Source of the DNA: Oreohelix idahoensis
Lineage: Eukaryota > Mollusca > Gastropoda > Stylommatophora > Oreohelicidae
Reading direction: 5' to 3'
DNA: 64,000 nucleotides
Assembly: GCA_024509875.1 (NCBI GenBank)
Contig: JAMPIV010004247.1
Coordinates: 459,501-523,500 of the forward strand
Made by a program: the position numbers and the translations under genes. The notes beneath the pieces were generated by a model. The model was not told where the DNA came from. It worked only from the letters and a program-made list of their open reading frames with translations, and did not search any database. The stretch's first letter is position 1. Each line of letters starts with the position of its first letter. This document shows positions 1 through 13,800 of the stretch, piece after piece.

Positions 1-1284
1 TGGAAAGTTAGAACCAGTTTGAGTCTGTCAGACTGGACAGAAGGTTTAGTAGTGAGTGCAATCTGACGAGTGACGCGTGTGATACGATAAAGAGCATCAG
101 ATAAAACATGTTAATCTGATGTCTTCTTTCTTCTCGTGATATCACCTTGGATTTTGTTTTAGAGCTGCTTATGACCATCCCTCTCTTCTCCAGCTCTTCC
201 TTCCAGACTTGCAGGTTGGATTGGAGATGTGCCTCTGATTTAGCAATCAGGGCAACATCATCAGCAAATGCCAGCTCCGAAATATAGACCTGTTTCATCT
301 TCCAGTACCCCACTAAATACTTTCTTGTTCTCTCCTTACATGCCTTGATGACATCGTCCATAAGGAGTATGAAGAGGTAAGGTGATAGGATATCACCTTG
401 TCTTACACCAGTGGTGGTCCTGAACTCTTCTGACTTATGGTTTGCTGTCCTCACATAATTTCTGCAAGACTTGTAGAAGCTCTGTATAGCATGAATTAGA
501 GGTGCTGGAATATTCTTCCTTGCCAAACAGTCCCAAAGTTTGCTCCAGGGGACCCTGTCAAACGCCTTTTCCAGATCTATGAAACAAAGATGGATCTCAC
601 TCTTATACTCAAGGGCCTTTTCACTCAGCTGTCTGAGTGTGAAGATTAGGTCTTGAGTACTTCGGTTTGCTCGGAATCCGCACTGAAACTCATCCAGTTG
701 TGGCTCAGCTAGGCGTCAGAGTCTCTGCTCTAGGATTCTAGAGTAGATTTTACCAGGGACACTGAGAAGGGATATGCCTCTATGGTTTCCACACTGTAGA
801 TTGTCACCCTTTTTGAAAATTGGTGTTATGATGGCAATCTCCCAATCCTTTGGTATGGTCTTGTTGCACCATGCTGCCTGTAGGACCCTTAAGAGTAATA
901 GGTCGCCTGATGCTCCCATGCACTTAACCATTTCTGGTGTTATACCATCTTGATTTTCTCCAGTGCTGCCTTCAGTTTTTCCATCTTTATGTCATCTTCA
1001 CCACCATTGGTGTTCTCTTCTGTGCTAGTGGTTATCATTTCTGATGCTTGACCTTGCTCACCATCAAGGAGTTCTGAGAAATATTCTTTCCATCTTTCCA
1101 TTACTTCCTTCGGGGCAGTAAGCAATTTGCCTTGCTTGTCCTTTATAAATTTGAGAGGGCATTGTTTTTCCTTCCTCATGTTCTTTAGGGTCTTATAGAA
1201 CAATTTTTGGTTTTCTTGTGCATCTTTTTCTAGCTTTTCTCCAAATTCTTCCCAGGACTTCTGTTTTGCTGCTAGCACTTTGTT
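1..1284 (-). mobile_element. Decayed LINE fragment (RTE-like reverse transcriptase)
   Basis: Minus-strand frames give parts of a non-LTR reverse transcriptase: GNHRGISLLSVPGKIYSRIL near 760-810, TTTGVRQGDILSPYLFILLM near 360-420, and the catalytic LAFADDVALIAKSE near 230-270. Further upstream (940-1284) lies the linker region before RT, with LFYKTLK and FIKDKQGKLL. The pieces fall in different frames with stops between, so it is inactive. The element is cut by the window edge on its 3' side. No target duplication could be checked. Confidence 0.8.
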
Positions 1285-1745
1285 CTTTAAAAACAAAAAA
1301 ATTGTGCATACAGAAATAAAAAATTCCATTTATCTCAAGTAGCTGCCAGATTTCCAATAATATTGTAACTATTTTAGGTCTTGCTTTCTACCTCATATAT
1401 AAAAAAAAATTAAATTTAAAAAAAACCCACACAAATTTGAATGTGCATACAAATAATTTCCCTTTTTCCAAATTCTTAAACTGAAAAGGAAACAAGGGGA
1501 TGGATTGTGTTGTGCAGGAGACTGAGGTATATGATGCATTTAAAAACAAAACAAAAAACCAATGCCATTTCATGGTATTATCTGACTAGGAAAAATTTAT
1601 GATACAAGGCAAGAAGGAGTCAAAATATATGTCAGTTTTACAATGGAACAACACAATAAGATTCTAAGATCTAAACATGTTTACCAACACCAAAGTTTAA
1701 ATTTCTGAAGTACCAGCCAACATGAACATACTGCAGTTGCCTTAC

Positions 1746-1888
1746 CTCAGGGCCTTCACTATCAAGGAGACAGCACGCTGTACAATTTTGCGAGTTCTCA
1801 AAGAACTAGGAGGTGCTACTTGTAGAATATCATCTACAAGTTCCACTGCCTGACCATCTAATATCATCTGGACTAGCAACAGTTCAAC
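1746..1888 (-). CDS. NBAS: NBAS exon (last in window)
   Basis: The exon has 143 bases with a GTAAGG donor. It encodes VELLLVQMILDGQAVELVDD followed by ILQV and IVQRAVSLIVKAL, matching the NBAS block AICLDGQPLAMIQQLLEV. It ends in phase 2, so the coding region continues to the left of the window. Confidence 0.88.
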
Positions 1889-4800
1889 CTGAAATTTATA
1901 AACTAATTGTTTAGAAGAGGGAGTAAAATGGAGGATACCGTAAGTAAATAAATAAGAGAACTGATGTAACACTGGTCAGGAAAGTAATATATAAATTAAA
2001 ATGGTATGGAATCAGTTTTACAAATTAACATATACATTAACATATACAGGAAACAATGGTGTTTCGGGATTCATCATTTGTCAGCCACAGTCACATAGAG
2101 GCGTGAACCCCGAAACATCTCGTGTTTCCTGTATACATTAATTTGTAAAACTGATTCCATACCATTTTATTTTTTAATTTATAGATCAAAATGAAGGATG
2201 CATAAACAACCTAAAAATTGTTTTTTGGTAACATTTCTTCTAAGCGTGTAATGTTATATTTTTACGTTACTATCAATCTTTTTGCCATTCACTCATTATA
2301 TTGTTACTGATCTCTTGGTCTTGTTTCACATGTTGCACTTTGATTACCAAAGATGTTTACAAATGCATGATACCCACAAGACACAGGACAATTCTTCTTC
2401 TTCTTCTTCTTCGTTCGCCCTGAAAAGGACGGTGGTTGCGTTGTGTCTGTTTACAACGTAGCTGTGATATCTGCACCTTTCGGTCGACACATCCGACTTC
2501 TGCACGGCATTTTTTAGGACCGGGTTTGCCTTCCCATTTCGATCCACACTCGCTCAGCCAGCCTGCACAGCTGCAGACTGTTTCCAGGACCACCACGTGG
2601 AGGTGGAGTGCGGTCTTGACCAGCTCTGGTTCGCTGGTCCTGACGCAGGCAGTCAAGCTATGAGTCGCTGACTGCGGTCTCTATTGCTGCGTCTTGAGGT
2701 CCCACAGGACAATTCAAGGTTTACCCTTCATTATCCATAGAAAAAGTACACACAAGACATGGGGCATTTCGAGGGTTACCCTTCATTATCCATAGAAAAA
2801 GTAAACTGTAAAACTTGACTCCATACTAATTTTTATTATTTTCTGCTTTATCTTCCAGTTTTACAGTCGCCCTCTTTATTATTTACACTCTGATCACCAG
2901 TCTCTGCAGTGTAATATTCCCCTAGGCTAACCAGAATATGTTATTAAGGTACACTCCAAACAGCAAAGCTTGGTTAAAAATTTATACCTCTTTAACCATT
3001 TGTTACACCATATTGAGGTTTTCAAGGTGTACACATAAGGAAGATATTTGTAAAAACAAAATAATCTTATATGTAAAGTAGGTAATGAGACTGACTGCTG
3101 CCATCTTGGATTTTGTGCAGATTATTCATTTTTAGGAGGTTTATTTGGCTGGGTCATATTCTTTTGCTTCTTAAACTGTTGAAAGGGTCGAGCATTGGTA
3201 AACTGGTTTAGATTAAAGAAGTAAACAATAATGTTAGTTAATTACATAATTTGGCTTGAAGCCAGCCAATTTTATAAAATGGCAGGTAAATAACTGTTTG
3301 TTTGCCTTGGATCAACTCAACAGCTTCATTTGGACATGAAGAATTTGAAACAATTTATATGCTCAAAATTTGTGGCATGTCTTTTTTTCCTCCATGATTT
3401 AGATCACATGCATGTCACTTATCGGTGCAGAGTTGAGAGAGATGGCTGAGCATCACAATCCCCCCTGTGTTGCAGCATGTTGAGAACCAGCATTTCACAC
3501 TAGGCTTGGGGGGATCACATGGGCACCAGACTTAATACTGGCTCTTGACTGGATGGCCGCATGCAGGAGATTCTACAGTGGAGGGATGGCAGGTGGTAGG
3601 TATCTGGAAGTGGCTCTGTGCAGGACGTGAGGATTCCTTGGGAGAGCCCAGAACCAGAGCACAGCATTGTGCAAGCTCTGCATAGATGGAGAGCCCCCCT
3701 GGATGATGGGGAATGCACAGTGTGCCACCCCATCTATCCCCAACTGCTAACTTAGAACCAGAAGTGGGGTCCTCTGTATGCGTGCCAGGCCAGGATAAAA
3801 TGCTTGGGAAAGAGACTGGAGCTCAGAACTCCCTAACTCAAAGTTGCAGGATGGCAGAAAAGCCACGGGAAAGACAGGTCTATTTTTGAAGATAATGCAA
3901 CCATATTTTCACCATACGAGCTCGGACGCCGCCTCGGTAAACAAGGTCCGCGCAGAGCAGTGACACCCCCAGGCTGCTTGCGAATAGTCTACTACTGGGA
4001 ACATAAACAGATTAGGGATCAGCCCACTCTCTCGTTGAACAGGTGCTAAAGTCGTAGATACTGGGCCAGAAGGCGCACAGGAAACCACAGTATCACGCAA
4101 CTCGCTTTTTTTTTTTTTTTTTTCTATGGAGAGTACACCGTCAGATCACATGCAGGCCCAGGTCTAACAGAGTAAAAAACATCATTGTCACTTTCACTTT
4201 CAACCCCAACATTCTGTCCAGTTAACTAAGAATCATCAGAATCGTTATTTAATTTTCTCTCCAGAATCTATCACAGCGTTGCTGTCGTCCATTGTCCAAA
4301 AGTCAAACACCACCAAAAAAATAATAATATATAAAAAAGTATCCAAGCAGGTGTGAAGAAAGTGAAAGTAAATATATTGGAAGCAAACACCAACAATGTG
4401 AATTGGGAATTTAATTATTTGCTTTGCCTCTTTAGATGTATCATTTACTTATTTGACCTTTATCAAAGCTGATTCTGTCAGCTGAACCTTCAGAATGTGG
4501 GGTAAAAGTTTAAATCAGAAATCAAAGTGTTCATTTTCCATATACTTGTCTTTGTCTCTTGGTATTTTCTATCTACTCCTCTTGCTGTAATCATATCAGT
4601 CTGTCTAATGTTTGTTAGCTAACAAAGCACATTTGTAAAAGTATTGTGATTTCTTTTTTTTTTAGGCATTTGCATTCTTAACTCCCCATCTTATCATCAT
4701 AGAACCCCATCGAGGCCAGCTCCTTGACGTGGAGATGGGGCTCAAGTACAGCCATCAGCGGCTGAAAAACCAAGACTGGCCAGGCCCTCCTACACTCGAG

Positions 4801-7800
4801 CAAGACCACAGTCTGCCCTAGCAAGTCAAGGTGCTGAAGACGGAGGCAACCAGCCAAGAGGCGCACCACAGCAATCAGGATGCCACGCACATGCGCTATG
4901 GAAGTATGCCTATATCTGCAAAATGTTATGGCACTCGCCCTGTGACGGACACCCAGGCAGGCGCAGTGCCGGGCCCTCTGCCTCGGAAGCAGGAGCCAGG
5001 AGGCATGAGAATAGAGCTACTGGCCAAGCAAAGAGAAGACCATTTAAAATAATGCACTGGAATGCTGAAGGCGTCAATAGTAAAAAAGACGGCTACAGCA
5101 AAAAAATTAGAGCTCGAAAATATCTTGAATGAAGAGCAAGTAAATGTATGTTGCTTGCAAGAAACCCACCTCAACAAGGACATAGCCTTCAAAATCAGAG
5201 GCTACCAGTGCTACCGATCTGACCGAATAGACAAGCGAAAGGGTGGAATACTGACACTCGTGAGGAATAACATCAGTGCATGTCAGCTTGAAACATATAT
5301 GGAGGGGGCGGAATACCAGATGCTTCATCTCAGGACAGAAAGTTCAGAATTCCACCTGCTAAACTACTACTGTCCGAGCGACCGCCCACTGGCACTAGAT
5401 ACAATCCCAGCAAAAGAAAGACTGATTGTATGCGGAGACTTCAACAGCCACTCACAGAGCTGGGGCTATGATCACATGGACAGGAGAGGTGAGGAGCTTG
5501 AAAACTGGCAGGATGACAATGGGCTTATCCTGATTAACCAGCCAATCGACCCACCAACCTTCTACTCGAGATCATGGCACACCACCTCTACACCAGACCT
5601 GGCATTCCACTCACCCGGCCTGGAGTGGAACACCACACGCGTTGTAGGGAAACAACTTGGAGGCAGCGACCACCGGCCAGTCTTCCTAATTGTGGAAAAT
5701 GAACTTGTCAAGGAGAGCAGCACTCTCTCTAGGTGGAACTACAAGAAGGCAGACTGGACAATGTACCAGCACCGTACTAGTATACTGGCTAGAGATCTGA
5801 CTGTAGACAAAGACATCAATAAGGTAGTCGATGAATTCAGCAGATGCATATTACAGGCTGCTCGTGAAACAATACCTAGAGGGGCTCGTAAGCACTACAA
5901 ACCATATTGGAATAGTGAACTAGAGCAGCTGCACAACGACGTGGAAACATCTCGAAAGCAGGCAGAGACCAGTCCATGCCAAGAACACCACAATAACTAC
6001 CAGCAAGCTAAGGCCAAATTTCAAAGGGCCAAGTTGCAGGCCAGGCGAAGAAGCTGGAAGGAGAAAACAGAATCCTTGAACTTCGAAAGAGATACGAGGA
6101 AACTGTGGAAGCTGGTAAAACAACTTAACGATGAAGGTACAGAGAGAAACTCAAGGATTGCTCTGTACAAAGATAGAAACATCCTCATGGGAAAACAGGC
6201 AGCTGATCACTTTGCAGACTCCTTTGCTAAAGACAACAACATCGAAGTTAGCCCAGAGAAGCAACAGGAGACTCGTGAGAAACAACAATACGCAGGACGA
6301 GATGGAACCATACCTGAAGTTATGGAGGCACCAATCACATTCAGAGAACTGGAGCTTGCTATATCCAAATTGAAAATGAGAAAGTCGCCAGGAGTTGATG
6401 GAGAGTCCAATGAAATGATTAAGAACTTGGGAACCGCAGCAAAAACAAAGCTGCTGCAGATCTTCAATATCTGTTGGAACTCAGGCAGAGTTCCACAGAC
6501 CTGGAGGGAAGCAATCATGATACCACTCCTAAAACCAGGAAAAAACAGTTCCAATGCCTCCAGCTACAGACCAATCAGCCTTACAAGCTGCCTCTGCAAA
6601 ACAATGGAACGTATCATCAACCTCAGGCTACAGTGGTACCTTGAAAGTGAAAACCTTCTTGTACCACAGCAGGCGGGTTTTAGGCAGTGTTATTCCCCCG
6701 AAGATCAGGCAACTTACCTTTCCCAAGAGATTGAGGATGCATTCCAAGATAAGAAACTGGTACTAGCAGCATGGATAGATATAAGGAAAGCATTTTACAA
6801 GGTTTGGAAAGAAGGGCTTCTGAAGAAACTGAGAAATTGTAGAGTGAATGGTAAGATGTACAAATGGGTGAAAGCATACTTGCATAACAGAAGAGCCCGA
6901 GTACAACTAGATGGCCTCAAGAGTAAGAAAATTCTACTGCGTCATGGCGTCCCTCAGGGAGGGGTTCTGTCCCCCACACTTTTCCTAGTCTACATCAACG
7001 ACCTGGTTGCTGAACTACCACATGGAATGAAAGTGGCAATGTACGCTGATGACCTGGTAATATGGTGCTCAGATGAGCATGCAACAGTGGCCACCAAACT
7101 GCTACAAAGAGCTATAGATGCCTTAACCTCATGGGCAAATAGATGGTGTGTCAGCATCAACACAGACAAGTGCAGCACTACGCTCTTCACCCTCTCTCCC
7201 AAACAAAAAGCTGGTGTCATCAAGATAAACGAAGAGCTCCTGAGAGAAGATAAACAACCCACCTATCTCGGAGTTACATTCGATGATAGGCTGACATGGA
7301 AGCAGCACATCAACAAGGCAGCAACAAAGGCCAGGAGGAAGTTAGCCATCCTGAGAAAACTAAGTGGAACCACATGGGGAGCCAGCAGGAAAATACTTAG
7401 TAAAGTTTACCAGCAGGGCATACGACCACACCTGGAATATGGGTCAGCTGCGTGGTGTCCAGCATCAAACACCACATTACAAGAGCTAGATAAGGTGCAA
7501 AACCAGGCGCTTAGGGTCATCACAGGGGCAATGAAATCAACGCCTATAGTGGAGATGGAGAAAATGGGGAGAATACAAGCACTGAGAGAACGCAGAGACA
7601 CGAAAGTGCTAACACAGGCAGAAAAGTTCCTCTGTATGCCGAGCCATCCAATGAAGGACAGATTCCAAAACCTTGCAATGGGGCGACTGAAAAGAAGCAG
7701 CTTTATCCATCAGGCCAAACGACCTGCCTGAAGTTAACAGCCCCCTAAAGTCTGTGCTAGAACAAACCCCTTGGAGAGAGGAGCATGGACTACCAGTACA

Positions 7801-10800
7801 CATCCACACAAAAGTGAAAGGAATATTCGACAGGGATGAACAGAACAGCGCGCAACGTAGGACAGTCACTCTCAGTTTCCTGGATGATGAATACCCACAG
7901 GACCTCTGGGTCCAAGTATACACGGATGGGTCAGCACAGAATGCAGTAAAGAATGGAGGAGCATGAGTGTACATAGAATACCCAAACAACACTAGGGTTA
8001 CGGTCAGAGTACCATAGTGGAAATTCTGTAACAACTATGATGCTGAAGTCCAGGCAATCAAGGTGGCAACTGAGAAACTACTGAACACCAATCTCGGTCC
8101 ACAGCCTGTAGTATTCCTGACAGATGCAAGATCAGCACTCCAAGCACTTCAGTCCAGAAAATTGCCAGGCATACAAGCCCTACTTTCTGAACTGTGCAAC
8201 CAGCGCAGGGTCATCATGCAGTGGATACCATCTCACTGTGGAATACCAGGAAACGAGAGAGCAGATGGATTGGCTAAAGAAGGTGCTGCAGACGAGCAAC
8301 CGGAAGTACCAGTTACATACCATCAGAAGAAAAAGGTGATCAAATCTATCAGAAAGCCACCAACACCAACGCAGGATGACTACCAAGCTATGAACAGATC
8401 AGAACAAATAGTCATTCTGCGCCTCAGAACAGGACACAACCGCCTCCACAGCCACATGTATACAAAATTCAAGATTGGCAATTCAGCCATGTGTACATGT
8501 GGACAGGCACCCCAGACTGCGGAGAACATACTTCAAGATTGCCCCGAATATGATATATTGAGGCAAACCCACTGGCCCAGAGAAACAACACTGGAAGCAA
8601 AACTATATGGACCTCTGTATGAACTACAAAAGACAGTGAAGTTTATACAAGAAACAACATTGCAGATATAGACAATATAGTTCAAGCGAACGAAAGAAGA
8701 AGAAGAAGAAATCATCATAGAACAATTTAGGGATAAAACATGGGGGCTATTTTAAATTTTTAAAAATTCATACCACTTGTATATCTCCTTTAGACAAGTC
8801 ATATCTCTCTGCATAAGAAGAAAATGTTGGATCAGTTGCTTGCGCAAAAGACTGAATAGTATCATTTGTTAGTGACATGAGGTGAGAAAGTCGAGTTTGC
8901 AGACGCTGAGAGCATTCTTCCCAATTTATTTTTCTGTGGAAAGAACCAAAAAAAATATTATCTCTGATGAAGTTATAATTATTTCTGTCTTGTGTTTACA
9001 ACAAGATCACTTGTACAACTTCACAGATCTTACCAGTGTGGAGAATCAACATCAAAATATGTAAATAAATTAAGGGGCTGCTGTAAAACTGGTAAGGAAT
9101 ATAAGTATATAAACCAATAAAACGGTATGAATCAGTTTTACAAATAACGGTTCATATGAAACAAGGGACATTTCGGGTTTTACCCTTCGTCAGCCACAAA
9201 CAGGTGACAAAGACAAGAATTACATATAGGTACTACAAAAACATACGATGATGAGAAACAATACCAAATGAGCGATACAAGCAGATGGAAAAAGTAAACA
9301 CCCACAGTAATGAGCGAAAAAAGAACAATAATAATACAAGAAAATCGTAAAACATAAAAGAAATACCGAAACAAGAAAGTAAATAATCAACGAAACGAAA
9401 AAAAGAATGAACAAAACTTCGGAACAAGTGAAAGTTCACTTAGCTAGATCCGTAGATGCTTGGAAAAGAAGACCGTAGTACTCTGTCCAAGAAATCTCTA
9501 AGGAAGTGACGATATATCAAAATATGTATATCCATGAAAATGAAGCATTCTCCTTGGCCTTTCAGCTCTTTATGGAGCTCAAGCCTTCAACCAGAAATAC
9601 TCAAGCCTTTTAGTCCAGCACATTCTGCTTACTATCTTTCCACATTTGCCTGCCTTCTCTATGTGTTCTGGGCCTTCCTCCGTTAGATGACAATTTATGT
9701 TCAAAGACTTTAATAAAAATATCATGTACAAAAAAATTACATAGTTCATTACCCTGAATCATCCTGCTTTTTTTTCTTTCCTGTCCCACTCTGCCGTGAG
9801 AATTTCAGTGCCCTCTTAGTGATCTCTTGACGGCAAGGAACATCCAGCTAACAGAAAGAAAATTGATGAAATATTAAAACATGGATATTTATATCCATTT
9901 ACACCAGCACAAATATTGATAAGCCAAGTGAAGTAGGTTGAGGCATATGAGATAATTAAGAGTAATGAACACTAGCCTGTACAATACTGATATGGTTTTG
10001 CCTAGTGGGGCTTAGGTGAAACCATCGACAGTTATTAACTTGTCAAGTATCAAATGAGGAGACGTAAACAGTCCTATGTATCAAAAGATGAGACGTGATG
10101 AGTCTTGTGGAAAACAGCACAGAAATGTTAAAGGAAAAGAACAAATAAAACAATAGGATGATTCAGAAGTCACAACCCATGCAGACCTAACAACCAAACA
10201 CTTAGGAAAGTGCTCTAACCTTTTACCATTTTCATCCAGTGCAGTACTGGGTGGCATAGGTGACTAATTCTCTCCTCCGTTCCCGGTGTTGCCTTTAGCG
10301 TTCTGCTGGTGACTTCCTACCATGCCATGCTGTCAGTCCATCTAGTTTTTGTCTCAGTCTTCCTGCTAACCTTAACGATGTCATTCTACTCAAGAACCAC
10401 TTGGCTTGTCCAAGAATTTGCAAGGCTGCTGAGAAAATATTATTCCACAGTAGACTCCTTTTAATGCCACTGCACTAATTATATGTATCTACAAACGGCA
10501 GAAGCATTTGTCAATCAATCAATGCCCATCAGCTCCCAAAGTCCCCCTGTCGTGCACCATTAGCTCAAAGTTTTCCCATGTCTTCCTATCATTTCATATT
10601 CACATTACCTGTTGAAGTTTTTGTAGCTTAAAGTTTCTATAGGATGTGTTAGCCAGTCTCATGCCCAACCCTCCTTTGTCGCTTTTTTACGACATGCATG
10701 GTTTGTAATATTGTTATGATTCTTTGCTCCCCGTTCGGGCCCTGATAAGACAAGGGTGAGGGGAATTTGTTATCAATCAAATTAACAGCGGCAGTGGAAA

Positions 10801-13800
10801 TTCCTAATCCCCTAAAACAAATACAAAATAATCAAGCAAAGGTAAACAACCCACCTGCTCTCTTGCTTCAGGTGTAAAGACAATGCTATCAATTAAGTCT
10901 AAAAGATCTTCTGGTCGGACTTTCTGAATCCACTCTCCAATTGATTCATAGCGATGGACCCAGGCAGCCTTTATATGGACAAATTAAATAAAGTGTTTTT
11001 TTCATGTGTACAGCTCCATAATTTAAAATGAAAAAAATGTCCAGACGTTTATGATTTCATTAAAGTGTGCAGTTTCTGCCTGGAAGAATTTAAATCTTAC
11101 TACTTTTTTTCAACATTTAACCATTTAGTAACACATGTACATGAACCATCATATAAAAAAGTGAAAAGAAAACAGAACAAAGTGGTATTAAATATAAAGC
11201 TTACAATAAAAAATTCAAGTCATTTAATGCACAAACTTAATTCAAATTTACCATATTTTCTGGAAGTGGCTTCTTGCTTCCATCTCGACCCCAGAAAATC
11301 TGACTTGCCCAGCAGCTGTACAAGGAGCTTGGTTGGAGAAAACTTCCTTCCTGAATCTACATTGGAAGTAGCAGCATTAATATGGAAATACACACACACA
11401 TACATATACTGAAGCGCATTAAAAACTCACCAATATCAACGTGAACTGCTCTCGACCAGCCGGTAAAAAAAATGTGTAAAAAAAGTTGAATATTTGAGAT
11501 TGTTATTCATTTTTCTATTCACCCATGCTGGTCATTAATGTGTACATTTGATTCTGAATAAATTCTGTAATCACATCAGACAACCAATAACAAAATCAAA
11601 CTGTCCACGTTTTAAAGTCAAAAACTACACAAGCCTCAATGTCTGGTATGGCCACCACGTGCCTGCAAACAAGCTTGGCAGCGGCTTCGCATAGAACACA
11701 CAAGTCTCTGCAGGAAATTCTGGGGAATCAAGTCCTATGCATGGCAGAGAGCAATTTCCAGCTGTTGCAGATTAGCTGAGGATCCTTGTCTGTAGACCCT
11801 GTGTCCAAGCTCGTCTCACGAATGTTATATGGGGGCTAGGTCTGGTGACAGGGCAGGCCAATCAATCATTTTAATGTTCTGCTGCTGTAGACATTGCTGA
11901 GTAATGCGAGCAGTGTGCGCACATGTGTTGTCATGCTGGAGGAGTTACAAGTCTGGATGTGCTGTAAATGCAGGGACAACCAATGCATCTAGAACTTCAT
12001 CCTGATATTTCACAGCACTGACATTCCCATGGAAGATGTGAAGAGGCAAGTGATGATGAACACTGCCACCCCCAAATCAGTTGTTCTGACATACACAGCA
12101 ATCTGCGTAGCACTGTCTGCACCATTGCCAAACCCGCTGACATCCATCAGCAAATGATAAATTGAATCTAATCTCATCTGTGAATAGGTGACCAGTCCAC
12201 TGCTGTCTCGCCCATCTGACATGTTGCTCTGCCCATTGCAAATGCTCTTAACGATGTCTGTGTGTCAAGTCTGGCCCACGTAAGGTCACCTTGCAGTAAG
12301 GCCTGCCACTCTTAGTCGCTGTATGACAGTACTTGGAGAGACTTGCCCACATCTTCCCATTACTGCTCGCACTGTTTGGCTTACTGGGGGTGAAAGATTC
12401 TGTAAGTGACTCATCACAATATGATGATCTTGTGCAGGAGTGGTCACCCGTGGTTGCCCACTCCGAAGTCTATCCTGGGTACTGCCAGTTGTTTGGTAAT
12501 ATTCAATGAGATGTACAATAGTGCTGTGATGGCAATGCATCCTTCTGGCAATGTCCTGCAAGCACATTCCGGCCTCCGCCATACCAATGGCTCATTGGCG
12601 GTTGGCTTCAGTCAGTTGTGACATTTCAAGCACAAGTACTCAATGTTCTGACTCAATGGATTTTTTATACACGGGTATACCACCGACACGTGTTGCACAT
12701 TGTCTGGGACATAATTGTTGGCAATAGTGCTGCACACACCACTTCCATTGTTTTCATGAGGTCAGCACGATTTGTAGTTGACTTCAGCATTTAGTTGCTT
12801 TACTGCCAGCACTTCATTCTCCGCCACGTGAAAAACGCAGTGATATTCAATTCCCAGTTTTTTTACCAGCTGGTCGAGATTAGACCATGTTGATATTGGT
12901 GCATTTTTAATGTGCTTCAGTACATATATATCCTGCATTTAACCTCTTGGACATAATTACTGCGAAGCAGGATGAAGTTAGAACACAACAGCTTGAGAAC
13001 AGCATACTAACTGCTAGGGACACACAGAAACATGCCAAACAAAAAGGGATAAAATCTAACTATATCTAAAGCAAAGTTTAATAGAAAAGTGTTTTAAACT
13101 ATACACTGCCATAAAGTTTAGAGCACACTCAGGTGCAAGATAAAGATGTGTTCTGTCACCACTATTATTTGCAGTCTACTACCAAGGATCTTACTATCAA
13201 GGAAGCTAACACAAAACAGAAAACTTCAATGAAGTAATCTTCAAGTTGAAGAGTAACTTTTATGATAAGGAAAAGAAACAAGAAAACAGATAGAACCCAC
13301 ACTGCACTTGCAGAAGAAAGATGGAGACAAACAGGATACTGAAGAAATGGCAAGAATTTGATGCACCAGCAAGGAGTGGTTTGAACTGACTGAAGACCTC
13401 TGTGCTCCACAATGAGTGAAAGGAGAAATAGAAGAGCATATAGAAATGGAGTAAAGCACGTCAAGAACTTGGAACACAGAAAATGAAGAACTAGATAAGA
13501 AAATAATCAATAATTAAAGCAAATAACAAAATGCATAAATGCTTGTAACAGCATCATTATATTTGTAAAAACCATTATGTCATAAGAAAAAAAAGTAATG
13601 ACCATGCTTATGAAATTTCAACGTAAAATGTTTACCTTGTCAGGTATCTGAGGTGCCAGCTTTGCTAATGTGTTGATATTGGAAGCAGTCAGACATGGAC
13701 GCAATACATCCAGAGGATTTGTATCTCTGTCCATGAGTTTTTTGTAATCCAGACCTGAACACAAAGCTGGGCATTAGTAATGAGTACCAAATTTCATTTC

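Larger units (their letters stand above)
4706..8710 (+). mobile_element. LINE of I/Nimb-like type (endonuclease, RT, RNase H), 13-bp target duplication
   Basis: The element is 4.0 kb, bounded by exact 13-bp repeats (ATCATCATAGAAC at 4693-4705 and 8711-8723). It ends in a (GAA)n tail. It encodes an apurinic-type endonuclease, a reverse transcriptase and an RNase H. RNase H plus endonuclease points to the I/Nimb/Jockey-related clades. The 5' region before the endonuclease is only about 350 bases and holds no recognisable ORF1, so the copy may be 5'-truncated. At least two frameshifts (near 5100 and 7730) and two stops make it defective. Confidence 0.88.

Noticed and set aside
1989..2183. microRNA-like hairpin
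   Set aside because: The long imperfect hairpin recurs as half copies with repeat-like borders, so a foldback transposon explains it better.
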